Shown: positions 6,650-13,430 of the stretch, piece after piece | Layout: each line of letters begins with the position of its first letter | How positions within the stretch are numbered: the first letter of the stretch is position 1 | Assembly: GCA_964347035.1 (NCBI GenBank) | Contig: CAYFXE010000052.1 | Location: 1 to 17,162, forward strand | Direction of reading: 5' to 3' | Source of the DNA: CAYFXE01 sp964347035 | GTDB lineage: Bacteria; Acidobacteriota; Aminicenantia; Aminicenantales; Aminicenantaceae | DNA: 17,162 bases | Notes under the pieces: model-generated | What the model was told of the DNA's origin: nothing | What the model saw: the letters and a program-made list of their open reading frames with translations, nothing else | The model's database searches: none | Program-made: the position numbers and the translations under genes

Positions 6650-8767
6650 GTGGATTCGCGCAAGCCTGGAAAGAGAAAAGTCAAAAAAGCGCTTCAAAAT
6701 AAGAACCTCCAGAAAGCTCTGGAGCGTGCCTCAACCCATCATCATCAGGAGTTCAGCCGCACGATAAATGAAATCCCTTGGGAAAAATACAAGGAAAAAG
6801 CCAGAACCATCAGGGAAGAATGTGTTAAAAACCTCCCTCAGCTCATCCAAAAATTCCGTCAGGAAGCAGAAAAGGCCGGGGCCCATGTCTACGAAGTCTC
6901 AACCCCTCGTCAAGCCCTCTCTCAGATAGAAAAAATTCTCAGTCAGAAAAAGGCTAAACTCATCGTCAAATCTAAATCAATGGTCAGCGAGGAAATCGAG
7001 CTCACCTCTTACCTGGAGAAAAGAGGTTACAGGGTAACCGAAACAGACCTCGGGGAATGGATCGTCCAGCTGGCTGGAGAAAAGCCTTCCCATATCACGG
7101 CCCCCGCCCTTCACAAGACCAAAGAGGAGGTGGCCGGTCTTCTCAGCCGCCATCTCCAGAAGTCCATACCACCTGATTCGAAAGAAATCGTCAAGCAGGC
7201 TCGGGCTGAAATGCGTAAGATCTTCTTCGAGGCGGACGCCGGAATTTCCGGAGCAAACCTGGCTATCGCCGAGTCTGGAACGCTGGTTATTGTCAGTAAC
7301 GAGGGCAATGCTCGCCTTGTGACCTCGCTTCCTCCTGTACACATCGCCCTGGTGACGACAGAAAAATTCGTGGAGACCCTGGAACAAGCGACCTCACTCA
7401 TCAAAGCCCTGACTGCAGCCTCCTCAGGGATGAAGCTGACGGCTTATGTTTCCTTCATCACCGGGCCCAGCCGGACGACCGATATCGAAAAAGAATTGGT
7501 CATCGGTGTTCACGGACCTCAAGAAGTCCATATCATCATCTTGGATAATGGAAGACTCCAGATAAGCCAGGACGACGATCTGAAAGAAACCCTTTTCTGC
7601 TTGAAATGTGGAGGCTGTATGCTGGTTTGCCCCGTATTCCAAGCTGTGGGCGGGCACATATTCGGCGGTCCAGTTTACCCAGGAGGTATCGGCACGCTGC
7701 TCACAGCCATAACCCATTCTGTTAAGGCCTCCTCCAGGATATTCGATTTCTGTGCGGATTGTAAGAATTGCGAGGAATTCTGTCCCGTCAGCATTCCCAT
7801 CGGAGATCTCATCCTCAGACTCAAGAGTGAAAGAGGCCCAAAGTTTAGAGAAAAGATCCTCTCCACGTTGTTCAGGGTAAGGACCATCACCTCCAAGGGA
7901 GCAAGGATTCTGTCTTTCCTCCAGAAACCCTGGGAAAAAGATGGCCATCTGGACAAGCTTCCCTTCCCCTGGGCCAGAGGAAAATCCGTCCCAGCCATTC
8001 ATCTCAGAAAGAGGCCTTCTCCAGAAAAAAGAGAAGGAGAAAAAGTCTATCTCTTCGAGGGATGTATGACGCAATTTTTCTTTCCAGAAATTCGTGAGAG
8101 TGTTGTGAGCGGTCTGTCTCGGTTCGGGCTCCAGGTTGTCTCCCCCTCAGACCAATCCTGCTGTGGGGCACCTAGCTATCATCTCGGGGATAAAAAAAGT
8201 CTAGAGCGATTGGCCCAGAATAATCTCAAGTCTTTCGAGATGGAGAATCCCCGCTATATCCTTACAGTCTGCCCTACAGGAAATTCCATGCTCAAGAAGG
8301 TCTATCCACGGCTTAATCCGAAATTCTCACGATGGAAAGACAAAATCTACGACTTCACTGAGTTCGTCTCGTCAAAAGGGTATATCCCGGATAAAACAAA
8401 GACTCCCCCCTATGAGGATATTTTCTATCATTATCCCTGTCATACGCTTAACGAGAATAAGCTCAGGGAGGAACCGAAAAAAGTTTTAGAGGCCTTGGGA
8501 TATACACCCCAGCTCGAGGAGGAACCATTTACGTGCTGTGGTTTCTGCGGTGTCTTTTCCATAAAAAACAAAGAAATCTCCTCTCACCTTTGGAAAAAGA
8601 AAAAGAAAAAAATCGAGAAGAATCCGACTGCACTTGTGGCCACAGACTGTCCGGGGTGCCTCTTCCAACTGCGGGCCGGACTGAAGGAAAAGGGAAAACA
8701 CCAGCATGTCTTCCATACGGCAGAACTCTTCGGGAAAAGCCTGGAAAACAAGAAAAGGAATTCCTAG
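6650..8767 (+). CDS. Fused LutB/LutA-type LUD and iron-sulfur oxidoreductase
   Basis: A 705-residue protein joining parts that are separate in the Bacillus L-lactate oxidation system LutABC. An N-terminal LUD domain spans about 45-300, with ADAGISGANLAIAESGTLV (196-214) and NEGNARLVTSLPPVH (217-231). Two ferredoxin-type 4Fe-4S sites follow, C317/C320/C323/C327 and C368/C371/C374/C378. Two CCG (DUF224) halves then carry C472, CCG 504-506, C541 and C597, CCG 629-631, C633, C667/C670; these ligate further clusters in LutA/GlpC/HdrB-like proteins. Similar LutA-LutB fusions are known in sulfate reducers. Lactate (or another hydroxy acid) is the likely substrate by family, but no LutC or permease lies alongside. 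The GTG start is the first base after the ftsK stop, with GGGGAG about seven bases before it, so it is translated with ftsK. Confidence 0.9.
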   Translation: MDSRKPGKRKVKKALQNKNLQKALERASTHHHQEFSRTINEIPWEKYKEKARTIREECVKNLPQLIQKFRQEAEKAGAHVYEVSTPRQALSQIEKILSQKKAKLIVKSKSMVSEEIELTSYLEKRGYRVTETDLGEWIVQLAGEKPSHITAPALHKTKEEVAGLLSRHLQKSIPPDSKEIVKQARAEMRKIFFEADAGISGANLAIAESGTLVIVSNEGNARLVTSLPPVHIALVTTEKFVETLEQATSLIKALTAASSGMKLTAYVSFITGPSRTTDIEKELVIGVHGPQEVHIIILDNGRLQISQDDDLKETLFCLKCGGCMLVCPVFQAVGGHIFGGPVYPGGIGTLLTAITHSVKASSRIFDFCADCKNCEEFCPVSIPIGDLILRLKSERGPKFREKILSTLFRVRTITSKGARILSFLQKPWEKDGHLDKLPFPWARGKSVPAIHLRKRPSPEKREGEKVYLFEGCMTQFFFPEIRESVVSGLSRFGLQVVSPSDQSCCGAPSYHLGDKKSLERLAQNNLKSFEMENPRYILTVCPTGNSMLKKVYPRLNPKFSRWKDKIYDFTEFVSSKGYIPDKTKTPPYEDIFYHYPCHTLNENKLREEPKKVLEALGYTPQLEEEPFTCCGFCGVFSIKNKEISSHLWKKKKKKIEKNPTALVATDCPGCLFQLRAGLKEKGKHQHVFHTAELFGKSLENKKRNS

Positions 8768-8798
8768 GCATATATTATCTTGATTGGGAAAACTTACC

Positions 8799-9689
8799 CT
8801 ATTTCTGCATCCGGTAAAGTTCAGCTTCGGCTGCTATGAACCCAAAGGCGGGCCAGTATCTGGTGTTGACAATATCTTTAAACATGGCTCTCGATTTCAC
8901 TGTATTCCCGTTATACAGGTACCAGCAACCTAATCCATAACCAGAGGTGGCTAAATCCAAATCTGATGTTTCGGCCGTGGTTATTATTTTCTCCTCAGAT
9001 ATTAGGCCTTTGTAGAACAGAAGGAGGTTGTAATAGGATTGATTCTCGACAACCTCCATGTCCTCTGTGATGCCATCGAGAACTGTGCGCGCAGCTTCTT
9101 TTTTCCCCAGACGGCGGAGTGTTATGTAAAGCCAGTTTGATATGGCAATTTTGGCGTCATCATCTTCAGCTTCTTTCAGACAATTCTGGTAGGCTTCAAA
9201 GGCAAGGTTGAATTCGCCCTTGAGATAATGGGCCAGACCGAGGTGGTACCAAATATCAAAATCATGATCATTGAGCTCGGAGGCCCGCGTCAAGTCATCG
9301 ACAGCTTTATCAAATTCACGAATGGATATATACCTGTGCCCTCTGTGTCTGTAGAGCATGGCATAATCTGGGTACACTTCGATGCCCTTGGTGTAGACAG
9401 CAATCGCATCATGGTATCTCCACAGATACGCCAGCCTTCGACCATACAAAATGATGTTCTCCGGATCATCCGGATTAAGCTCCACTTTAATCATGGCTTC
9501 CTTCAGGTCTTTTTGAAGATTGAGAAGTTCATCTCCAGTAGCAGGCTCAGCATAGAGCTCCTTTCCCAAAAGAGAAATCACTTCAGGCCTCTTCTCCGTC
9601 TCAGACTCCGCCCAGAGACTTCCAGCCTGAAAAAAAAGAAATAACATCAACCAACTCGTTATAATACTGAATAATCCTCTTTTATCCAT
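8799..9689 (-). CDS. Exported tetratricopeptide-repeat protein
   Basis: A 296-residue protein with a Sec-type signal peptide: basic start MDKRG, hydrophobic core about 6-22 and a likely cut after AGSLWA (residue 27). The mature part consists mainly of TPR-like helical pairs, clearest at about 77-178 (YLWRYHDAIAVYTKGIEVYPDYA, DFDIWYHLGLAHYLKGEFNLAFEAYQNCL), with weaker repeats behind. TPRs bind protein partners, so a periplasmic or envelope scaffold is plausible, but no specific function can be assigned. I start it at the ATG at 9689, which has a strong AAAGGAG five bases upstream; an upstream in-frame ATG at 9716 lies before the predicted transcription start. It converges on the LUD gene with 31 nt between stop codons and no clear terminator. 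Confidence 0.85.
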   Translation of the reverse strand: MDKRGLFSIITSWLMLFLFFQAGSLWAESETEKRPEVISLLGKELYAEPATGDELLNLQKDLKEAMIKVELNPDDPENIILYGRRLAYLWRYHDAIAVYTKGIEVYPDYAMLYRHRGHRYISIREFDKAVDDLTRASELNDHDFDIWYHLGLAHYLKGEFNLAFEAYQNCLKEAEDDDAKIAISNWLYITLRRLGKKEAARTVLDGITEDMEVVENQSYYNLLLFYKGLISEEKIITTAETSDLDLATSGYGLGCWYLYNGNTVKSRAMFKDIVNTRYWPAFGFIAAEAELYRMQK

Positions 9690-9694
9690 GTCAG

Positions 9695-9701
9695 CTCCTT
9701 T
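9695..9701 (-). promoter_or_regulatory. Strong ribosome binding site of the TPR gene
   Basis: Read on the minus strand this is AAAGGAG, followed by five bases and the ATG at 9689. It decides the start in favour of 9689 over the in-frame ATG at 9716 and positions the signal peptide at the N-terminus. Confidence 0.8.
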
Positions 9702-9719
9702 GGTTATTTCCTGCATACA

Positions 9720-9748
9720 ATATTATCATTAAACGAATCAGTTGTCAG
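9720..9748 (-). promoter_or_regulatory. Sigma70-type promoter of the TPR gene
   Basis: On the minus strand a -35 box CTGACA (9748-9743, five of six) and a -10 box TAATAT (9725-9720, four of six) are 17 nt apart. The predicted start is near 9713, which leaves a leader of about 24 nt carrying the AAAGGAG site. An alternative -10, GATAAT, overlaps with shorter spacing. Confidence 0.45.
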
Positions 9749-9766
9749 TTGCCAGAGGACAGGCCA

Positions 9767-9845
9767 GGGGTCAGGCTTCATCCCAAAGAATAGACAAAGA
9801 CAATAATCCTGTCAGAGACGATACAAGATAACGAAGCCTGACCCC
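9767..9845. repeat. Dispersed inverted-repeat element, copy 2
   Basis: GGGGTCAGGCTTC at 9767-9779 is perfectly complementary to 9833-9845, enclosing 53 nt, the same interior length as copy 1 at 18-102. The left arm is again followed by ATCCCAA. It lies in the space between the TPR promoter and the 3' end of the HD-GYP gene, outside both genes. It may also act as a weak bidirectional structure in RNA, but there is no T-tract to make it an intrinsic terminator. Confidence 0.75.
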
Positions 9846-9861
9846 AAAAATACTGAGAACG

Positions 9862-9885
9862 GAGTGATTGAGTGACTGAGTGACT
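9862..9885. repeat. Short tandem octamer repeat
   Basis: Three head-to-tail copies of GAGTGAYT (GAGTGATT, GAGTGACT, GAGTGACT) sit immediately after the inverted-repeat element and end just before the HD-GYP stop codon at 9888. The repeat is non-coding and could vary by slippage. Confidence 0.6.
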
Positions 9886-9887
9886 GA

Positions 9888-10897
9888 TTAATGGATGGTA
9901 TGGAGACGGAAGGATTCGTCTGTCTCCGTTTTCATCTGTTGCCACCTGTCTTTCGAGATAGATAGAAAGGCCTCGATGACTTGGGGGTCAAATTGACTGC
10001 CTTTCCCCTTTTCGATCTCCCGAGTGGCTTCTTCAAAGCCTTGGGCTTTTCGATAAGGCCTATCGGATGTGATGGCATCTAATGTGTCGGCAAGGGAGAA
10101 AATCCTTGCCTCTAAGGGAATCTCTTCCCTGACTAATCCGTAGGGATAGCCGTTTCCATCATAGCTCTCATGATGATACAAGACCACCTGAGCCGCTTTT
10201 TTCAAGAAGCTGAATTCTTCGAGCATTTCGTAGCCGATGAGCGGATGTTCCTGGACAATTTCTCTCTCCATCATCGTGAGTGACCCGGGCTTTCTCAAAA
10301 TAGCATCAGGAATGCCTATCTTTCCGATATCATGAAGCAACGCGCCTCTCTCTATATTAACCAAGCAATTCTTATCTTCGATGCCTAAAGCCTTAGTCAG
10401 CGCCAACGTGTATCTTGAGACAAGCTGAGAATGTCCCAGAGTGTCTTCATTCCCATCCGTGGCGGAAATCAAGTAGAGTAGATTCGAATTGAGGAAAACC
10501 TGCTTTTCTGAATGATTCTCATTCCAATCTTCACCGTGCTCTCTGAAAATGTTTTCATAATATTGACTGAGATCTCTCAATATTTGTTTGGCTGAGCTCA
10601 CCTTTCTCATCTTCTCCATCTCGGCGTACCATGAGAAGCATCCCTGGGTTTCGATCCCATCAACCTGGGAAGGAAGAAAAGACGTGGTTATCAAAGCTTC
10701 TGGACTTGGCGATTCAACATGAGGGAAAGAGCCGTTGTTTGACTCAGGAAGAAAAGCCAAGCCAGTTTGAGCGAAAAGGGGGAGATGAATCTTTTTCCTC
10801 TTACCTTGGATGGTGAGGGTTTTTTCTGNNNNNNNNNNAGCCCCGCCTTGCGCAGGGCTTCAATTAAGCGCTCTGTTTCAGCTTGATTCTTGCTCAT
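9888..10897 (-). CDS. HD-GYP domain protein, probable c-di-GMP phosphodiesterase (interrupted by assembly gap)
   Basis: Hydrolase of the HD superfamily that in characterised members degrades cyclic di-GMP. Counting from the TTG at 10760, the HD pair is H143-D144 in LLHDIGKIGIPD, the second metal-binding part is YHHESYDGNGYP (195-206) with the GYP triplet at 204-206, and ADTLDAITSDRPYR follows at 224-237. The preceding 100 residues carry no recognised sensor domain or membrane segment. The frame stays open from 10760 up to the N run at 10829-10838, and beyond the run an ATG at 10897 has AAAAGGAG ten bases upstream and encodes MSKNQAETERLIEALRKAG. I infer one gene starting at 10897. With exactly 10 Ns the two parts are out of frame; a true gap of 8 or 11 (or 2 mod 3) bases would join them. 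Confidence 0.85.
10829..10838. other. Assembly gap (run of 10 N)
   Basis: Ten undetermined bases fall inside the 5' part of the HD-GYP gene. The number is probably a placeholder. A GC-rich sequence with a small hairpin (AGCCC...GGGCT at 10839-10859) borders it. Confidence 0.95.
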
Positions 10898-10907
10898 TTC
10901 GGATAAT

Positions 10908-10915
10908 CTCCTTTT
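10908..10915 (-). promoter_or_regulatory. Ribosome binding site deciding the HD-GYP start
   Basis: On the minus strand this reads AAAAGGAG and lies ten bases before the ATG at 10897. No comparable site precedes the TTG at 10760, so it supports translation starting upstream of the assembly gap. Confidence 0.65.
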
Positions 10916-11001
10916 CCGTTTCTTGGATGAGTTTAGTCGCCAAATCTCGCTAAAAATTGAAAATTCCCTACCTTTCGATAAAAAAAGCGATCAGAACCCC
11001 A

Positions 11002-11166
11002 TCACCTGAATAAAACAAGGGTGTTGGTCTTTCGAAACCGCTTTAAGGTATCTAGGAGTTGATATCCCTGCTCTGCCATTCGCCGTTCAATCAATGAGAA
11101 AAATTCCTGTTCATCCTCTAACTTAAACACTCTTTTCTTATTTTGTCTCTCTGTAGGCATTTTCAT
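11002..11166 (-). CDS. Small hypothetical protein, 54 residues
   Basis: I do not recognise this protein. From the ATG at 11166 it reads MKMPTERQNKKRV..., is highly charged, and has an acidic segment followed by a likely amphipathic helix (FFSLIERRMAEQGYQLL) and a basic tail ending LVLFR. AAGG lies about ten bases before the ATG; the frame also extends to an ATG at 11211 without a ribosome site. It sits about 100 nt upstream of the HD-GYP gene on the same strand, so the two could be cotranscribed. Composition looks coding-like, but its short length leaves real doubt. Confidence 0.35.
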   Translation of the reverse strand: MKMPTERQNKKRVFKLEDEQEFFSLIERRMAEQGYQLLDTLKRFRKTNTLVLFR

Positions 11167-11219
11167 CGTCGGTTCGCCTTTCAAAAGCAAGATGATTAGT
11201 CGATGCGGCAAGAGAAAAA

Positions 11220-11249
11220 TTGAAACCGCAGTTTATCCGGGGATACAAA
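11220..11249 (+). promoter_or_regulatory. Possible promoter upstream of the ECF sigma gene
   Basis: TTGAAA (11220-11225) and TACAAA (11244-11249) are spaced by 18 nt in the gap before the sigma factor. The -10 is only four of six, and the implied leader would be about 145 nt. I found no convincing GGAAC-type ECF autoregulatory promoter in 11212-11400. Confidence 0.25.
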
Positions 11250-11400
11250 CCTTAATCTACATAATAAATGTATGTCTCGCTTCTTATCTTCTGACGAACA
11301 GTCCAGATTTGATGGGATCACCCAAAGAGCTATCTATTCTCTCTTTTACTCCCCTTTCTACGACTAAATATATCTAAGGGATCTCGATTCAGGGAAGCCA

Positions 11401-12012
11401 ATGAAATCAAAGAGTGGCTCTTTGGGGAACGTCCCCTTCGACGTCCCCTTCGACTTCGACTTCGAAAAACTCAGCTTGTCAAGGTTCAGAGCAGCCTATA
11501 TAATGGATGCCGTGAGGAATCCAAAAGAACAGCTTGACCTGGAAGAAATCTTCGCTAAATACAGGCCGATTGTCGGTTTCAGAGTCAAAAAAGCCTTGGG
11601 GGGTTCCACTCCGGATTGGGAAGACGTGGTCAATGAAATCATGACCAATGTCCTGGAAAAAATACAGAAAGGGGAATTCAGGGGCGAGTCCTCGATCGGA
11701 ACCTTTATATATACGGTCACCAGCCGCAGGATTGTGGATTACATCCGACATAAAAGCAAAGTCCTCAAACATGCGCCCGAACCACAACCTTTTCCAGCTC
11801 CTCATGAACATGTCGAAAGCAAAGAAAGAGCAGAGGTAATCGTCTCGGCCATAAAAAAATTAAAACCAAAATACAGGGAGGTCTTATACCTTTATTATTA
11901 CAGAGATCTTTCCCGGGAGGAAGTGGCCAAGAAACTCGGTATATCGCCCCGACGCGTGAGTGAACGAGTGAATTATGCTCAGAAGCTTTTGAGGAAAATG
12001 ATAATAATATGA
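11401..12012 (+). CDS. ECF-type sigma-70 family RNA polymerase sigma factor
   Basis: A 203-residue alternative sigma factor with the two-domain extracytoplasmic-function layout. Region 2 spans about 47-120, with DWEDVVNEIMTNVLEKI and FRGESSIGTFIYTVTSRRIVDYIR (melting and -10 recognition). A proline-rich linker lies at about 124-137, and region 4 occupies about 145-199, with LKPKYREVLYLYYYRDLS and the helix-turn-helix EEVAKKLGISPRRVSERV for -35 contact. The N-terminus before region 2 is unusual: GNVPFDVPFDFDFEKL is encoded by tandem DNA repeats (11431-11466). AGGGAAG at 11391-11397 supports the ATG at 11401. The next gene, 67 nt on, encodes a probable anti-sigma factor, so activity is likely held at the membrane until a signal arrives; the stimulus and regulon are unknown. 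Confidence 0.92.
   Translation: MKSKSGSLGNVPFDVPFDFDFEKLSLSRFRAAYIMDAVRNPKEQLDLEEIFAKYRPIVGFRVKKALGGSTPDWEDVVNEIMTNVLEKIQKGEFRGESSIGTFIYTVTSRRIVDYIRHKSKVLKHAPEPQPFPAPHEHVESKERAEVIVSAIKKLKPKYREVLYLYYYRDLSREEVAKKLGISPRRVSERVNYAQKLLRKMIII
11431..11466 (+). repeat. Tandem repeat inside the sigma-factor N-terminus
   Basis: GTCCCCTTCGAC occurs twice in tandem (11431-11442, 11443-11454), then the half-unit TTCGAC and TTCGAA follow. In protein this gives VPFD-VPFD-FD-FE. All units are multiples of 3, so copy-number change would keep the frame. Confidence 0.8.
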
Positions 12013-12079
12013 TTTTTTTTTCCGTTTTTCTTCTATCGGGACGACTAAATTGTTGAATTCAAAAAGAGAGGCAAGAACC

Positions 12080-12730
12080 ATGAAAAAATGCGAGTACGAA
12101 GACCAAATCGATGATTACTTACTCAACAGACTTCCCGATACTCAAAAAGGAGAATTCGAAGAGCATTATTTCAACTGTTCCCATTGTTTCCAGAATATGG
12201 TAGAGCGGGAAGAAATCATTTCAGTCATCAAACACGAAGGATATTCGATCTTCCAAGATGAATACTTGTCTGAGGAAACTAAAACAGTTCCTTGGTTCGA
12301 TTCCATCCGGTCTTACTTCACCCCCAGAACCTGGGCCATGGCGGCTGTTTCTGCGGCTTTGCTACTGGTCGTGATCTTCGGCGTCTTGCCTCGCCTCAAA
12401 ACGACTTCTCCTCAATTTTTTATCAACGAAGATCTTGTTCGAGGAAAATCGATCACCCTCATCTCACCTGTTATCGATATCACCAACATTCCTTCCCAGT
12501 TCAAATGGAAAAGCCACGGTGAGGATGCTGAATACAAGATCTATCTCTACAATGATAAACTTATGTGGACGGCAACAACACAAGAAAACTCCATTGTTCT
12601 CCCCGAAGATGTGAAAAAACTGATGATTTATGGAGAGACATATTCCTGGCAGATTAAAGCCTTCTCCAAAGAAGGTGGGCTTATAGCTGTTTCCAGCCGA
12701 GTCCGATTCAAAATAACCCCCCAAGACTAA
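12080..12730 (+). CDS. Probable membrane anti-sigma factor with zinc-finger motif
   Basis: A 216-residue single-pass membrane protein. The N-terminal cytoplasmic part has C4 and the H29-X3-C33-X2-C36 arrangement (EEHYFNCSHC) of the zf-HC2/ZAS anti-sigma domain, including the DYLLNRLPDTQKGEFEEH helix typical of it. One transmembrane helix spans about 86-103. The remaining external part (about 120-214) looks like a small beta-sandwich: FKWKSHGEDAEYKIYLYN, ETYSWQIKAFSKEGGLIAVSSRVRF. The start at 12080 has AGAGAGG about eight bases upstream; an earlier in-frame TTG at 12050 is less likely. By family and position it should bind and hold the sigma factor encoded just upstream; the outer domain is the probable sensing part. 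Specific ligand unknown. Confidence 0.82.
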   Translation: MKKCEYEDQIDDYLLNRLPDTQKGEFEEHYFNCSHCFQNMVEREEIISVIKHEGYSIFQDEYLSEETKTVPWFDSIRSYFTPRTWAMAAVSAALLLVVIFGVLPRLKTTSPQFFINEDLVRGKSITLISPVIDITNIPSQFKWKSHGEDAEYKIYLYNDKLMWTATTQENSIVLPEDVKKLMIYGETYSWQIKAFSKEGGLIAVSSRVRFKITPQD

Positions 12731-12751
12731 GACGTTTTTTCTTTCTTAGTC
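12725..12751. terminator. Palindrome spanning the ends of two convergent genes
   Basis: GACTAAGA (12725-12732) pairs perfectly with 12744-12751 across an 11-nt T-rich loop. Each arm contains one stop codon: the TAA of the anti-sigma gene and the TAA of ricT on the other strand. It could end transcription from both sides, but neither direction has a clean T-tract after the stem, so the terminator role is tentative. Confidence 0.4.
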
Positions 12752-13426
12752 CTCTTCGACCTTTTCCTCTTCGGCGTACATTCGACCCCGAGTTTCTTTT
12801 TCGAACCCAAGGCAGCACATCAAACGGCCGCATAACCCGGAAATTTTCGTCGGATTGATAACGATCTGTTGTTTCTTGGCCTTTTGGATGGTAACAGGTT
12901 CAAAATTCTTTATGAACGTGAAGCAGCAGAGAGTCCGTCCACAAACTCCCAATCCTCCGATCATCTTGGCCTCGTCCCGGACTCCGATCTGCCGCATCTC
13001 AATCCTCATCTTGAGTTCCTTTGCCAGATCCTTGACGAGTTGCCTAAAATCGATCCGCCCATCCGCTGTGTAGTAGAAGATACCCTTTTTTTCGTTGAAG
13101 AAATAGCGAACCATGACCAGCTTCATCGGTAAATTTCGTTCTTTGATTCTTTTCAGACAAAAACCATAAGCCCTCTTTTCCTTCCCTTTGAGCCAATCGA
13201 ATTTCTTGCGGTCATCATCAGTGGCTTTTCGAATGATCTTGACAGCATCCTTTTCACACTGGGCATGTTCGCAGACTTCCCTCGACATATCGATGACGAC
13301 AGCTAAATCCCCGCCTAATTCGGACTCGATGATACAGAAATCTCCGGTTTTCAAGTTTTCTTCTTCTTTCCTGACCCGGAAAATCTTTCCTGATCTCTCG
13401 GCAAGTACACAAACAATTTCAGACAT
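12746..13426 (-). CDS. ricT: PSP1 domain protein, RicT/YaaT family
   Basis: A 226-residue cytoplasmic protein of the PSP1 family. The closest characterised relative is Bacillus RicT (YaaT), which with RicA and RicF forms an Fe-S complex influencing RNase Y-dependent mRNA processing. The diagnostic C-terminal block is present: GGLGVCGRTLCCFTFIKNF with C162 and C167-C168, then KISGLCGRLMCCLGFE with C199 and C204-C205; the repeated C-X4-CC is the cluster-binding pattern. An N-terminal OB-like region (about 1-65) precedes it. The ATG is 4 nt beyond the holB stop codon, and its GAGAG site overlaps that end, so it is translated with holB. The same ricT-holB pairing occurs in Firmicutes. RicA/RicF homologues are not in view, so the Bacillus role may not carry over. 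Confidence 0.88.
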   Translation of the reverse strand: MSEIVCVLAERSGKIFRVRKEEENLKTGDFCIIESELGGDLAVVIDMSREVCEHAQCEKDAVKIIRKATDDDRKKFDWLKGKEKRAYGFCLKRIKERNLPMKLVMVRYFFNEKKGIFYYTADGRIDFRQLVKDLAKELKMRIEMRQIGVRDEAKMIGGLGVCGRTLCCFTFIKNFEPVTIQKAKKQQIVINPTKISGLCGRLMCCLGFEKETRGRMYAEEEKVEED

Positions 13427-13430
13427 CTCT

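Noticed and set aside
7424..8074. Open frame of 216 codons on the minus strand opposite the LUD gene
   Set aside because: It is a shadow of the Fe-S region of the confirmed oxidoreductase, low in family-like features and without start signals.
9228..9644. 138-codon plus-strand frame within the TPR gene
   Set aside because: It is antisense to a gene with signal peptide, Shine-Dalgarno and promoter, and shows no motif of its own.
10921..11001. Possible riboswitch or terminator ahead of the HD-GYP gene
   Set aside because: Only a weak TTTAG/CTAAA pairing is visible and no c-di-GMP riboswitch core could be found.
11192..11377. 61-codon plus-strand frame upstream of the sigma factor
   Set aside because: There is no ribosome site, it starts inside the neighbouring minus-strand frame, and its composition is not protein-like; the region is better read as intergenic.
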